From NCBI GenBank assembly GCA_030426545.1, contig JAUHYL010000019.1, positions 1 through 57,611 of the forward strand: a stretch of 57,611 bases of DNA, given 5' to 3'. This DNA comes from Gammaproteobacteria bacterium. GTDB taxonomy: Bacteria > Pseudomonadota > Gammaproteobacteria > Pseudomonadales > Halieaceae. A program made the translations under genes and the position numbers. Below are positions 46,904 to 56,234 of the stretch, one piece after another. Within the stretch, counting starts at the first letter, position 1; the number at the start of each line of letters is the position of its first letter. The notes beneath the pieces were generated by a model that saw only the letters and a program-made list of their open reading frames with translations, was not told the origin of the DNA and did no database searches.

Positions 46904-48049
46904 TCATCGGGCCACCATGCGCTGTTCCGTACTGATCGCCATGAGGATACCGAAACCCGCCATCAGCGTAACGATGGAGGTGCCCCCGGCGCTGACCAGA
47001 GGCAGTGGCACTCCCACCACCGGCAGCAGGCCCGCGACCATGCCCATGTTAACAAAGATGTACACGAAAAACGTCAACGTGAGGCTGCCGGCCATCATGC
47101 GTCCAAAACTTGTTTGCGCGCGCAGCCCGATCAGGAAACCGCGCAGCAGAATGAGGAGGTACAGCGACACCAGAACCAGCACACCGCGCAAACCGTGTTC
47201 TTCGGCGAGCACCGCAATGATGAAATCAGTATGGCTCTCTGGCAGGAAATCCAGCTGCGATTGCGTGCCCTGCATCCATCCCTTGCCCTCCCAGCCACCG
47301 GAGCCGATCGCCGTTTTCGACTGAATGATGTTCCAGCCGGCACCCAACTTGTCACTTTCCGGGTTGAGCATGGTGAGAATCCGCTGCTTCTGGTAATCCT
47401 TGAGCACAAACATCCACGCCGGCCAGGCTGACGCGACGCCGAGCACCACCGCCCCGAGAATGTAGCGCCACCCTATCCCGGCCATGAACAGCGCAAACAA
47501 GCCGCTGCTCGCAATGAGCAAGGCTGTACCGAGATCAGGCTGCTGCAGAATGAGCAGCGCCGGTATGCCCAGCAGCGTCAATGCACCCATCACAGGCGCA
47601 AAGCGCGGCGGCAGCATGCGTTCCGCCAGAAACCAGGCCACCGCCATTGGCACCGCCAGTTTCATGATTTCCGAGGGCTGGAAACGAAAGCCGCCAATCT
47701 GTAGCCAGCGCTGGGCGCCCTTGGCACCAACGCCGGCGAACATGACCGCAACCAGCATGCCTACGCCCGCCAGGTACAGCCAGGGCGCCCACCGCGCGTA
47801 GCGCTGCAGGCTGATCTGGGCGGCGACAAACATGGCGACATAGGCAACCAGGAAGAAGCGCCCCTGGCGCACAACGGCAGCCATGCTCTGACCCGATGCG
47901 CTGTACAGAACAAACAGGCCATAGCCGGTGAGCAGAAGCAGGAGTATCAGTAAAGGCACATCGATGTGCAGGCGCATGGCCGCGCCGGGAGCGCGCGCCA
48001 TGCTGTGGGAGCCCTGATGGGGCATCTGGCGCACATAATCGTTAGCCAT
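46904..48049 (-). CDS. rodA: Rod-shape SEDS peptidoglycan polymerase RodA
   Basis: 381 residues from the ATG at 48049, which overlaps the mrdA end by 8 bases. Ten membrane helices of the SEDS family. The conserved large loop has GWEGKGWMQGTQSQLDFLPESHTDFIIAVLAEEHG with the essential Asp/Glu. It polymerises glycan strands for lateral wall growth together with PBP2, encoded just upstream. Confidence 0.96.
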   Translation of the reverse strand: MANDYVRQMPHQGSHSMARAPGAAMRLHIDVPLLILLLLLTGYGLFVLYSASGQSMAAVVRQGRFFLVAYVAMFVAAQISLQRYARWAPWLYLAGVGMLVAVMFAGVGAKGAQRWLQIGGFRFQPSEIMKLAVPMAVAWFLAERMLPPRFAPVMGALTLLGIPALLILQQPDLGTALLIASSGLFALFMAGIGWRYILGAVVLGVASAWPAWMFVLKDYQKQRILTMLNPESDKLGAGWNIIQSKTAIGSGGWEGKGWMQGTQSQLDFLPESHTDFIIAVLAEEHGLRGVLVLVSLYLLILLRGFLIGLRAQTSFGRMMAGSLTLTFFVYIFVNMGMVAGLLPVVGVPLPLVSAGGTSIVTLMAGFGILMAISTEQRMVAR

Positions 48050-49910
48050 TGTCGTTCTGCCCAATGGTTGGGTCAGCCTCCCCGAATAACCAGGTATCAA
48101 TGACAGCACGTGCAATAGGTGCAGCGGCGGAGCTGCCACCGCCATTCTCAACGATGATGGCTACGGCAATGGTGGGTGCTTCCAGCGGCGCAAACGCGAT
48201 GAATAAACCGTGGTGGCGGTGTCGCTCAGCCACCTCTTCTTCGTTGTACACCTCGTTCTGGGCGATATTGATCACCTGCGCCGTGCCGGTTTTGCCGGCC
48301 ATCTCGTAGAGAATCCCGTCGGCCAGGTAATCCGCGGTGCCGCGCTCGCCGTGCACAACCTCACGCATGCCATCGAAAATCGCCGCCCAGTGCTCCGGCG
48401 TGGCCGTCACAGGCTCGCGCGGTGGTGCCGTCACGGGCTCGCCGTCCAGGGTCTTCAGCAATCGCGGAACGCGCCGCTGACCCTTGCTCGCCAGCACACT
48501 GGTGGCCGCTGCCAGCTGCATGGGCGTCGCCAGCCAGTACCCCTGGCCGATGCCGGCACTGATGGTCTCGCCCGGGTACCAGACCTGGCCGATGGCATTG
48601 CGCTTCCACTCGCTGGAGGGCATCACGCCCGGGCGTTCGTTGGTGGTATCCACGCCGGTTCGCGAGCCGAACCCGAAAGGCGTCATGTAGTCGTGCATGC
48701 GGTCAATGGTCAGCCGCCTGGCGAGATCGTAGAAGTAGACATCACAGGATTCGGCAATCGCCATCTTCAGGTCCACCTGCGGCGCATGGCCGGTGCCACG
48801 TATGCGCAGAATCCAGTCGCGATAGCGGCGCGATTCACCGGGCAGCTTGTACCAGCCCGGGTCTGCCACGGTGGACTCAGGGGTCATCAGCCCGGATTCC
48901 AGACCCGCCAGACCCATAAAGGGTTTTACGGTGGAGCCCGGTGGATAGGCCCCCTGCACCGCACGGTTGAACAGCGGCACGTCGGGCGAATCGCGCAATG
49001 CGCTGTAATCCCGGGTGCTGATGCCATTGACGAACAGGTTGGTGTCAAACCCCGGCGTGGACACCAGCGCGAGCACACCGCCGCTGTGTGGATCTATCGC
49101 CACCACCGCGCCGCGGCGATCGCCCAGCGCATCGCGCGCCGCTTTCTGTATGTTGTAATCGAGATGCAGGACCAGATCAGCGCCGGGCAGCGGGTCGTGC
49201 CGCTCCAGCACGCGCAATACGCGGCCGTGGGCGTTCGATTCGACATTCTGGTAGCCCACCGTGCCGTGCAGTTCGTCCTCGTAGTATTTCTCGATACCGA
49301 CCTTGCCGATATGGAAGGTTCCGCGGTAGTCGGTTTCATCCACTTCCAGCGCTTCGCGTTCATTGATGCGACCCACGTAACCCAGCGCGTGGGAGAACAA
49401 CTCGCCGTGCGGATAACGGCGCAGTAACTGGGCGTCCACCACAATGCCCGGCAGGCGGTGTCGATTGACCGCCAGTATCGCGCGCTCGTCTTCCGTGAGG
49501 CGAAAGCGCAAAGGCACCGGGTCATAGGGGCGGGTGCGCGGCAGTTTCTTCCGAAAGCGCTCCAGGTCACTCCTGGAGACCGGCACCAGCTGTGCCAGTT
49601 CAGCGAGCGTGGCGTCCAGATCCTGGACGCGCTCACGTACAACGGAAAGAATAAAACTGGGGCTGTTATCCGCCAGCAGCACGCCATTGCGATCATAAAT
49701 CAGGCCGCGCTTGGGTGGCAGGGGCTGCAGCTGCACGCGATTGCGCTCCGATTGCGTGCGGTAAATTTCGTACTGGCTGACCTGCAGCGAGTAGTAACGC
49801 GCGAGGATGATGCCCAGCGCAAAAACGACCAGGCAAACCGCCGTGACAGTACGTGCGCCATAAACCCTCGACTCGAGATTCTGATCCTTGAGGGCGATCT
49901 TCTGCGGCAT
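48042..49910 (-). CDS. mrdA: Penicillin-binding protein 2 (elongation transpeptidase)
   Basis: 622 residues. One N-terminal membrane helix (about 21-42), a PBP dimerisation domain (RGLIYDRNGVLLADN onwards), and a transpeptidase domain with PPGSTVKPF (SxxK), AESCDVYFYDLA (SxN region) and AGKTGTAQV (KTG). It crosslinks peptidoglycan in the elongasome with RodA. It follows rlmH after 30 bases. Confidence 0.96.
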   Translation of the reverse strand: MPQKIALKDQNLESRVYGARTVTAVCLVVFALGIILARYYSLQVSQYEIYRTQSERNRVQLQPLPPKRGLIYDRNGVLLADNSPSFILSVVRERVQDLDATLAELAQLVPVSRSDLERFRKKLPRTRPYDPVPLRFRLTEDERAILAVNRHRLPGIVVDAQLLRRYPHGELFSHALGYVGRINEREALEVDETDYRGTFHIGKVGIEKYYEDELHGTVGYQNVESNAHGRVLRVLERHDPLPGADLVLHLDYNIQKAARDALGDRRGAVVAIDPHSGGVLALVSTPGFDTNLFVNGISTRDYSALRDSPDVPLFNRAVQGAYPPGSTVKPFMGLAGLESGLMTPESTVADPGWYKLPGESRRYRDWILRIRGTGHAPQVDLKMAIAESCDVYFYDLARRLTIDRMHDYMTPFGFGSRTGVDTTNERPGVMPSSEWKRNAIGQVWYPGETISAGIGQGYWLATPMQLAAATSVLASKGQRRVPRLLKTLDGEPVTAPPREPVTATPEHWAAIFDGMREVVHGERGTADYLADGILYEMAGKTGTAQVINIAQNEVYNEEEVAERHRHHGLFIAFAPLEAPTIAVAIIVENGGGSSAAAPIARAVIDTWLFGEADPTIGQNDNG

Positions 49911-49940
49911 TAATTTGAGGTTCGGGTAACTGCGGCGGGT

Positions 49941-50411
49941 TCAGGCCCGATGATACGGGTGCTTGGCAGTGATTGTCCAAGCCCGGTACAGCTGTTCGGC
50001 GAGAATGACGCGCACCAGCGGGTGTGGCAGCGTTAGATCGCTCAGCGACCAGCGCTGCTGTGCACGCGCCAGACACGCCGCGGACAGGCCGTCCGGGCCG
50101 CCGATAAGCAGGCTGTAGCTGTCGCCGGACATCATCCAGTCGCTCAGGGTGGCGGCGAGCCCCTGCGTTGAAAACCGTTTGCCTTCCACGTCCAGGGCAA
50201 CCACACGGTCACCCGCAGGTATGGCCGCCAGGATTTTATCCCCCTCACGGGCTCTGAGCGTCTCGGTATTGGCGTCACTGCCGCGCTTTGCCAGCGGCAC
50301 TTCGCGCCATGTGAGATTGATTTCCCTGGGCAGGCGTTTGTCGTACTCGGCAACACCCTGCTCAACCCACCCGGGCATGCGCGTACCGACCGCGATGACG
50401 GTGATGCGCAT
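49941..50411 (-). CDS. rlmH: 23S rRNA pseudouridine-1915 N3-methyltransferase
   Basis: 156 residues. SPOUT-fold methyltransferase with the knot motif LLIGGPDGLS and C-terminal SDLTLPHPLVRVILAEQLYRAWTI..HPYHRA, typical of RlmH (155 residues in E. coli). It methylates pseudouridine in helix 69 of 23S rRNA. The start overlaps the rsfS stop by one base (TGATG). Confidence 0.97.
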   Translation of the reverse strand: MRITVIAVGTRMPGWVEQGVAEYDKRLPREINLTWREVPLAKRGSDANTETLRAREGDKILAAIPAGDRVVALDVEGKRFSTQGLAATLSDWMMSGDSYSLLIGGPDGLSAACLARAQQRWSLSDLTLPHPLVRVILAEQLYRAWTITAKHPYHRA

Positions 50412-50746
50412 CAGCTCTCAGCTTGGGGGTTTGTCCAGAGCCGCTCGAGGTCATAGAAGTCGCGCGTCGCGGGGAGCATCACGTGTACCACCACATCGCC
50501 GAGATCGACCAGCACCCACTCACCGGCGTCCTGACCCTCAATGCCGAGCGGCCGCATGCCGGCCTGCTTGGCCTCCACACTGACATTGTCTGCCAGCGAG
50601 CGGACGTGGCGGTTGGACGTACCGCTCGCAATGACGAGGTAGTCCGTCACGTCAGTCAGCTTGCGGACATCTACCGTCACCGGATTAACGGCTTTCAGGT
50701 CCTCAAGTGCGCTCAACACCCGTTCTTTCAGTTGCTCAGCCTGCAT
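50411..50746 (-). CDS. rsfS: Ribosomal silencing factor RsfS
   Basis: 111 residues, normal length. Conserved core [27 protein letters not shown] and [30 protein letters not shown]. It binds L14 and blocks subunit joining in stationary phase or starvation. It comes 38 bases after nadD, the usual neighbour. Confidence 0.96.
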   Translation of the reverse strand: MQAEQLKERVLSALEDLKAVNPVTVDVRKLTDVTDYLVIASGTSNRHVRSLADNVSVEAKQAGMRPLGIEGQDAGEWVLVDLGDVVVHVMLPATRDFYDLERLWTNPQAES

Positions 50747-50784
50747 GGATGGGGCGATACCTCGTCTGCATGGGGGATTCTCTA

Positions 50785-51441
50785 TCAGCCAAAAAGTTTG
50801 TTGTGCTCGATGTATTCCAGTACCGATTCCGGCACAAGGTAGCGCACCGAACGGCCCGCGGCCAACAGTTCACGCACTTCGGTGGAGGATATGGCCAGTG
50901 GCCGCAATTCCTCGATCACAATGCTGCCCGCAGCCGCTTCATGCAGCGCATCGGCCCCCGGCGCGCGGTGTTGCGCCAGCCATTCGCCGACTTCTCCGGA
51001 ATCAGGGAAGGCCCAGCCAGGCCGCGCTATCACGACAATGTGGGCAACACTCAACAATTCGCGCCAGCGGTGCCAGCGGTTAATCGCCAGCAGCGCGTCG
51101 CAGCCCATTACCATGCACAGGCTACGGCCAGGACCCTCTTCGCTGCGCAGTTCCAGCAGGCTGTCATAGGTAAAGGACTTGCCCTCGCGCGCCAGTTCCC
51201 GCGCATCACAGTAGAGCCGCGATTCGCCAGCCACCGCCAGCTCAACCATGGCGGCACGGTGCGCTGCACTGCAACCCGGCGCCTCACGCAGGGGCGGCAC
51301 TGCACAGGGCATCAGGCCCAGCCGCTGCAGGCCGACCTTCTCTACCAACTCCAGCGCGGAGCGCAGATGTCCGAAATGTACCGGGTTGAAGGTTCCACCA
51401 AAAACGCCCAGCGGCGCGGCAGACGGAGAGTGCTCACTCAA
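50785..51441 (-). CDS. nadD: Nicotinate-nucleotide adenylyltransferase
   Basis: 218 residues from a TTG at 51441 that overlaps the proA stop as TTGA. Nucleotidyltransferase motif [16 protein letters not shown] (about 12-27) and the C-terminal ISSTEVREL pattern (ISSTxxR). It makes deamido-NAD from nicotinate mononucleotide and ATP. The unusual start is supported by the overlap and by the lack of a better start before the nucleotide motif. Confidence 0.95.
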   Translation of the reverse strand: MSEHSPSAAPLGVFGGTFNPVHFGHLRSALELVEKVGLQRLGLMPCAVPPLREAPGCSAAHRAAMVELAVAGESRLYCDARELAREGKSFTYDSLLELRSEEGPGRSLCMVMGCDALLAINRWHRWRELLSVAHIVVIARPGWAFPDSGEVGEWLAQHRAPGADALHEAAAGSIVIEELRPLAISSTEVRELLAAGRSVRYLVPESVLEYIEHNKLFG

Positions 51442-52694
51442 GTGCGAATCTGTCCTTCGCCGAACACCACGTACTTCTGCGAGGTCAGCCCCTCAAGCCC
51501 AACCGGGCCGCGAGCGTGCAGTTTGTCCGTGGAAATGCCAATCTCGGCGCCCAGACCATACTCGAAGCCGTCCGCAAAGCGTGTCGACGCGTTGATCATC
51601 ACCGAACTGGAATCCACCTCGCGCAGGAAGCGCATGGCGCGACCGTGGTCGCGAGTAACGATACTGTCGGTGTGTTGCGAACTATAGCGGCTGATATGGT
51701 CGATCGCCGCGTCAATACCAGCCACCACACGGATCGCCAGCACCGGGGCCAAGTATTCCGCGTGCCAATCCTCTTCTGTCGCTGCCAGCGCCTCGGGCAC
51801 CAGCTCGCGCGTGCGCGCACACGCGCGCAATTCCACGCCGGCCTCGCGGTAGGCAGCGGCCAGGCGCGGCAGCACCGCATCCGCCATGGATTCCGCCACG
51901 AGCAGGGTCTCCATGGTATTGCAGGTGCCGTAGCGCTGGGTCTTTGCGTTCACTGCGATATTGACTGCCATGTCGACGTCAGCATCGTCATCGATATAGA
52001 CGTGGCAGACACCGTCGAGGTGCTTGATCACCGGCACGCGAGCATCGCTGCTGATGCGCTCAATCAGGCTCTTGCCACCGCGCGGCACGATCACATCGAC
52101 ATACTCCGGCATTGCAATGAGACGGCCCACCGCAGCGCGATCCGCCGTTTGCACGACCTGCACGGCAGCCTCGGGCAACCCTGCGGCGCGAATACCCGCA
52201 ACCAGGCACTCCGCAATGGCACAGTTTGAGGCCAGCGCCTCGGAGCCGCCGCGCAGAATCGTCGCGTTGCCTGATTTCAGACAGAGGCTGGCCGCTTCCA
52301 CCGTAACATTGGGCCTGGATTCGTAAATGATGCCGATCACGCCCAGCGGGACACGCATGCGCCCCACTTCGATGCCGCTGGGCATGCGATTGACCTCGGA
52401 AATGCTGCCCACCGGATCAGGCAATGCAGCCACCTGGGTGAGCCCCTGCAACATGGCGTCGATACGTGCAGGAGTCAGCTCCAGCCTGTCCATCAGCGGC
52501 GCATCCAGTCCGTTCGCCGCACCCTGTTCCAGATCGCGCTGATTGGCGACTGCCAGTTGCTCGCGTGCACCGTCCAGCGCGTCGCGCGCGGCCAGCAAGG
52601 CACGGTTGCGCGCCTGTGTCGAAGACGCGGCAACAACACGCGAGGCCGCACGTGCGGCACTCCCGAGTTCGTCCATGTACTTGTCGACATCCAT
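51438..52694 (-). CDS. proA: Gamma-glutamyl phosphate reductase
   Basis: 418 residues, full length. Aldehyde-dehydrogenase fold with the catalytic Cys in [16 protein letters not shown]. Conserved segments are [30 protein letters not shown] and the cofactor site [14 protein letters not shown]. It catalyses the second step of proline synthesis. It heads the minus-strand block proA–nadD–rsfS–rlmH–mrdA–rodA. Confidence 0.97.
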   Translation of the reverse strand: MDVDKYMDELGSAARAASRVVAASSTQARNRALLAARDALDGAREQLAVANQRDLEQGAANGLDAPLMDRLELTPARIDAMLQGLTQVAALPDPVGSISEVNRMPSGIEVGRMRVPLGVIGIIYESRPNVTVEAASLCLKSGNATILRGGSEALASNCAIAECLVAGIRAAGLPEAAVQVVQTADRAAVGRLIAMPEYVDVIVPRGGKSLIERISSDARVPVIKHLDGVCHVYIDDDADVDMAVNIAVNAKTQRYGTCNTMETLLVAESMADAVLPRLAAAYREAGVELRACARTRELVPEALAATEEDWHAEYLAPVLAIRVVAGIDAAIDHISRYSSQHTDSIVTRDHGRAMRFLREVDSSSVMINASTRFADGFEYGLGAEIGISTDKLHARGPVGLEGLTSQKYVVFGEGQIRT

Positions 52695-52789
52695 TTGCGA
52701 TGGCTTCCCAAATCAGCGAACCGGCGATTATACCTGATCAGCATAGCGCGTGTGGTAATGTGGCCTCTGTAAAAATCACAGGAATAGCC

Positions 52790-53440
52790 ATGCCGGTAGA
52801 CAACCGCGTCGTACCAGCGCTGGAGTTCTTCTACGACTGCTCCAGCCCCTGGACCTACTTTGCATTCACCCGGATCATTCCCATGGCCGAGGCCCTTGGG
52901 GTGCCGGTGCACTGGCGCCCACTGCTCGTGGGCGGCGTATTCAACGCGGTCAACAAGGAGATATACAGCCAGCGCGAGGCCATGTTCAACGGCGAAAACC
53001 GCCGCCGGCTGAACTATTTCATCAAGGATCTGCAGGACTGGGCGCGCCTGTGCGGCGTGCAGGTCACTATGCCGCCGGGCCACCCGATCAGCAGCGTAAA
53101 AGCCATGCGCGGCGCGTTCTACGCAGAAGAACAGGGTTTGTTAGTGCCCTATTCCCGGCGCGTTTTCGAAACCTACTGGAGCAGTGATACCCCGGACATC
53201 GCCAGCGACGAAGTGCTCACACATATTTGCACCTCGGTCGGCCTGAACCCCGACGATTTCTTCAGCGCCATCACCAACCCCGCGTACAAAGATCGGCTGC
53301 GCGCGAACACCGACGAGCTGATCGAGCGCGGCGGCTACGGCTCGCCCACCGTGTTTATCAACGGCGACGACATGTACTTCGGCAACGACCGCCTGCCACT
53401 GGTAGAACACCGCCTCAAGCAACTGCTTGCAGGCGACTGA
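52790..53440 (+). CDS. DsbA-fold 2-hydroxychromene-2-carboxylate isomerase family protein
   Basis: 216 residues from the ATG at 52790 (AGGA 7 bases upstream). The frame is open further upstream but overlaps proA. Kappa-GST/DsbA fold with the N-terminal motif FFYDCSSPWTYFAFTRI, where the Ser-Pro-Trp replaces a CxxC. GSPTVFINGDDMYFGNDRLPLVEHRL at the C-terminus is typical of the family. It probably binds glutathione and isomerises or conjugates a small molecule. It is divergent from proA. Confidence 0.85.
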   Translation: MPVDNRVVPALEFFYDCSSPWTYFAFTRIIPMAEALGVPVHWRPLLVGGVFNAVNKEIYSQREAMFNGENRRRLNYFIKDLQDWARLCGVQVTMPPGHPISSVKAMRGAFYAEEQGLLVPYSRRVFETYWSSDTPDIASDEVLTHICTSVGLNPDDFFSAITNPAYKDRLRANTDELIERGGYGSPTVFINGDDMYFGNDRLPLVEHRLKQLLAGD

Positions 53441-53547
53441 CCGCGAACACTGCCACGCCGCGCGCCAACCGCGCACCCCAAAGAAACCATACCCCAAAAC
53501 CCCGAGCCCTCGCGCCCCGGCAACAAGCAACGCCCAGGCAATGGCCC

Positions 53548-53610
53548 GGCAGCGTGGGGCGTACAGAGCGAGTATCTTAGCCTTCCGAGCGCCGTACGCC
53601 CCACGCTGCC
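53548..53610 (-). repeat. Long hairpin with conserved 19-nt loop, copy 2
   Basis: Perfect 17-bp arms (53548-53564 and 53594-53610). Read on the minus strand, the stem continues five more positions with one G·T wobble and one mismatch, closing on the loop TCGGAAGGCTAAGATACTC (53588-53570). The loop matches copy 1 (21913-21931) at 18/19 positions, whereas the stem is unrelated. On the same strand the preceding 90 bases are G/T-rich, as before copy 1. It lies beyond the peroxiredoxin terminator, so it is not part of that transcript's end. Confidence 0.88.
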
Positions 53611-53611
53611 A

Positions 53612-53683
53612 GGCCACACGCACCATCCCGGCCACACGCACCACCCAGACCAAACGCACCCCCCAGGCAACCCACCCCAAACC
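53612..53683 (+). repeat. Degenerate 18-bp tandem repeat
   Basis: About four 18-base units abut hairpin copy 2. GGCCACACGCACCA at 53612 and again at 53630 is exact; the units starting at about 53648 and 53666 are decayed. The plus strand is C/A-rich with almost no G in the later units. It is not plausibly coding. Confidence 0.7.
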
Positions 53684-53689
53684 GCAGGC

Positions 53690-53717
53690 AAAAAAAACGC
53701 GGGGAACACCCGCGTTT
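53690..53717 (-). terminator. Intrinsic terminator of the peroxiredoxin gene
   Basis: Read on the minus strand: stem AACGCGGG (53716-53709), loop TGTTC, stem CCCGCGTT (53703-53696), then a run of eight T in total (53697-53690). It begins 22 bases after the peroxiredoxin stop. A textbook Rho-independent terminator. Confidence 0.88.
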
Positions 53718-53737
53718 CTTTGCAAGCAACCCAGCGA

Positions 53738-54340
53738 CTAGAGCGCCTCAGCATGCTCCGAGAGATAGTCGGCAACACCCTTGGGCGATGCGTCCATACC
53801 CTTGTCGCCGCTCTTCCAACCCGCCGGGCAGACTTCGCCGTGCTCATCGGTGAACTGCAAAGCCTCGACCAGACGAATCAGCTCGTCGATGTTGCGCCCC
53901 AGGGGCAGGTCGTTAACCAGTTGCGCGCGTACCAACCCCTCCGGGTCAATCAGGAAGGCGCCGCGGAAAGCAACGCCACCGGCACTTTCCACATCAAAGG
54001 CGCGGCAGATATCGTGGTTAACGTCAGCAGCCATGGTGTAGGTGACAGGCCCGATTCCGCCGTCGTTGACCGAGGTGTTGCGCCAGGCGTTGTGCGTGAA
54101 CTGTGAGTCGATGGAAACGGCCACCACCTCAACACCCAGCTCGCGAAACTTGTCCATGCGCTTGTCCAGTGCAATCAGCTCTGAGGGACAGACAAAGGTA
54201 AAGTCCAGTGGGTAGAAGAATACGAGGCCGTACTTGCCGGCCATGGCTTCCGACCGCTTGTAGGAATCCACTATCTCGCCACTGCCCAGTACCGCAGCGA
54301 CGTCAAAATCAGGTGCAGGCTTACCAACTAAAACGCCCAT
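53738..54340 (-). CDS. Typical 2-Cys peroxiredoxin (AhpC/Prx1 type)
   Basis: 200 residues. Peroxidatic Cys51 in PLDFTFVCPSE and resolving Cys at about 171 in GEVCPAGWKSG, with the conserved downstream Arg. The C-terminal tail (YLSEHAEAL) includes the YL element of the Prx1 group. It reduces hydrogen peroxide and organic peroxides, probably via thioredoxin since no ahpF is adjacent. GGGAGAA precedes the ATG. A strong terminator follows. Confidence 0.95.
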   Translation of the reverse strand: MGVLVGKPAPDFDVAAVLGSGEIVDSYKRSEAMAGKYGLVFFYPLDFTFVCPSELIALDKRMDKFRELGVEVVAVSIDSQFTHNAWRNTSVNDGGIGPVTYTMAADVNHDICRAFDVESAGGVAFRGAFLIDPEGLVRAQLVNDLPLGRNIDELIRLVEALQFTDEHGEVCPAGWKSGDKGMDASPKGVADYLSEHAEAL

Positions 54341-54472
54341 GTAATCGTTCTCCCTTCATTACCAAATTGATGACGTGGCGCCGCATGGACTGCGGCGCAG
54401 GAGAATACTACACAGGGAGAAAGTGAAGGACTATTTAATTGTTTGAATCAGATCAATAGAGATAATTAATCT

Positions 54473-54817
54473 CTAGGCTTGCTGTTGCTCGTCTTCGGCT
54501 CGCGCGGCAACAGATTCCTTGATCACCGTTTGCAACTCGCCCGTCTCGAACATTTCAGTCACGATGTCGCAGCCACCGATCAGTTCGCCGTCTACCCACA
54601 GTTGCGGAAACGTTGGCCAGTTGGCGTACTTGGGCAGGTTTTCACGAATCTCGGGGTTGGCGAGGATATCGACATAGGCGAAACGCTCGCCGCAGGCCAT
54701 CAACGCCTGCACCGTCCGCGCGGAAAAGCCGCACTGTGGCTGATTGGGCGAACCCTTCATGTAGAGAAGGATGGGATTGTTCTCGATCTGCTCTTTGATT
54801 GTCTCGATGATTTCCAT
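54473..54817 (-). CDS. grxD: Monothiol glutaredoxin
   Basis: 114 residues. The motif KGSPNQPQCGFSARTVQAL contains the single-Cys CGFS site. WPTFPQLWVDGELIGGCDI is the glutathione-binding part. It carries [2Fe-2S] clusters with glutathione and BolA-type partners. A short palindrome, AGAGAT-N5-ATCTCT, sits at the stop codon. The peroxiredoxin gene lies downstream on the same strand. Confidence 0.96.
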   Translation of the reverse strand: MEIIETIKEQIENNPILLYMKGSPNQPQCGFSARTVQALMACGERFAYVDILANPEIRENLPKYANWPTFPQLWVDGELIGGCDIVTEMFETGELQTVIKESVAARAEDEQQQA

Positions 54818-54956
54818 AGTTTCCTGCCGTTTCCTATACCGCCGCCCGTCTCCCCTGGCGGATGACGAGCACTACAGCGGCCTGAATTAATAACCCAGTA
54901 TTCTACTCCATTATTGCAAAAAAGTGGTGCTTTCCCGGCTGCCAGAGCGCCGCTGA

Positions 54957-54985
54957 TTGCCAATCACGTCTTATATAGCTATATT
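54957..54985 (+). promoter_or_regulatory. Sigma-70-like promoter of argD–argF
   Basis: -35 TTGCCA (54957-54962), a 17-base spacer, and -10 TATATT (54980-54985). The start would be about 47 bases before the argD ATG. No clear ARG box was recognised. Confidence 0.6.
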
Positions 54986-55038
54986 CGCCTGTTTTCCGGG
55001 CAGCAACAGCTGCCTTTTCGCGTTTTTGGGAGCAGCAA

Positions 55039-56205
55039 ATGTCGGCCTTGATGCAGACTTACGCGAGACTTCCCGTGACATTCAGTCACGGCGAAGGCGT
55101 GTACCTGTTCGATACCGAAGGCAGGCGCTACCTGGATGGACTATCCGGCATAGGCGTCAATAGCCTCGGCCATGCCCACCCCGCCGTCACCGCCGCCATC
55201 CGCGAGCAGGCCGACAAACTGCTGCACACATCGAACTTGTTCGGCGTGGCATCCCAGGAAGCCCTCGCAGACCGCCTGACCGCCGTCTCATCAATGGAAA
55301 CCTGCTTCTTCGGCAATTCCGGCGCGGAGGCAAACGAGGCCGCAATTAAACTGGCGCGCCTGTACGGCCACCACCAGGGCAAGAAAAAGCCCGCGATCGT
55401 GGTGCTGGAGGGTGCCTTCCACGGACGCACACTGGCTACACTGTCAGCGACGGGCAACCGCAAGATCCAGGCGGGCTTCGAACCACTGGTAGCCGGTTTT
55501 ATCCGCGCGCCGCGCAACGACGTGGAAGCCCTGCGACAGATCGCCGCGAACAACCCCGACGTGGTCGCTATATTGGCCGAGCCCATTCAGGGTGAAGGGG
55601 GCATCAATCCCCTGACAGCCCAGTACCTGCAGGCCGCCCGGCAGATCTGCGACGAAGAGGACTGGCTGCTGATGCTGGACGAGGTGCAGACCGGCAACGG
55701 CCGCACGGGCAGCTATTTCGCCTACCAGCATCTCGGTTTCCTGCCCGATGTCGTGACCACGGCCAAGGGACTGGGCGGCGGCGTACCCATCGGCGTGTGC
55801 ATGGCGCGCGGCAAAGCCAGTTCAGTGCTGGGTGCCGGGCAGCACGGCACCACCTTTGGCGGCAATCCGCTGGTTTGCGCCACTGCACTGGCGGTGGTGG
55901 AAACCATTGTCGGCGAGGATCTGTGCGCCAACGCGCTGGCGATGGGTGAGTTGATCACCACAACCATCACCGACGACGTCGAGGCGGCTGCGCGCATCAG
56001 GGAAGTTCGCGGAGCCGGCCTGATGATCGGAATCGAACTGGACAGGGACTGCGGCGAACTGGTCAGCCGCGCGCTGGACGATGGCGTGCTGATCAATGTT
56101 ACCGCAGGCAACACGGTGCGCCTGTTGCCGCCGCTGATCATCAATCGCGAGGAGGCGCTGGAACTCGGTAGCGCAGTCGCGCGGCTGATCGGCAGTTTTT
56201 CCTGA
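55039..56205 (+). CDS. argD: Acetylornithine aminotransferase
   Basis: 388 residues, normal length. Class III aminotransferase. [18 protein letters not shown] binds the PLP phosphate, AFHGRT follows, [14 protein letters not shown] holds the cofactor Asp, and the Schiff-base Lys is in [13 protein letters not shown]. It converts N-acetylglutamate semialdehyde to acetylornithine and may also serve lysine synthesis. It is followed after 29 bases by argF. Confidence 0.96.
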   Translation: MSALMQTYARLPVTFSHGEGVYLFDTEGRRYLDGLSGIGVNSLGHAHPAVTAAIREQADKLLHTSNLFGVASQEALADRLTAVSSMETCFFGNSGAEANEAAIKLARLYGHHQGKKKPAIVVLEGAFHGRTLATLSATGNRKIQAGFEPLVAGFIRAPRNDVEALRQIAANNPDVVAILAEPIQGEGGINPLTAQYLQAARQICDEEDWLLMLDEVQTGNGRTGSYFAYQHLGFLPDVVTTAKGLGGGVPIGVCMARGKASSVLGAGQHGTTFGGNPLVCATALAVVETIVGEDLCANALAMGELITTTITDDVEAAARIREVRGAGLMIGIELDRDCGELVSRALDDGVLINVTAGNTVRLLPPLIINREEALELGSAVARLIGSFS

Positions 56206-56234
56206 CGCAGCGCATGTCATCGAGGGATAGAGCA

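Noticed and set aside
45819-47324. 501-codon plus-strand frame opposite mltB and rodA
   Set aside because: Spans two conserved minus-strand genes and their junction; composition is that of an antisense artefact.
48210-49427. 405-codon plus-strand frame opposite mrdA
   Set aside because: Antisense shadow of a full-length PBP2 gene, rich in His/Arg/Gln, with no domain.
53335-53847. Frames of 104-194 codons on both strands across the hairpin and minisatellite region
   Set aside because: They consist of translated repeats (Trp/Gly/Cys- or Pro/Thr/Arg-rich) and run across a strong terminator and into flanking genes, without ribosome sites.
54431-54475. CTAT/ATAG elements suggesting an OxyR site before the peroxiredoxin gene
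   Set aside because: Spacing between elements is 21 bases and does not fit the ATAG-N7-CTAT-N7-ATAG-N7-CTAT arrangement.
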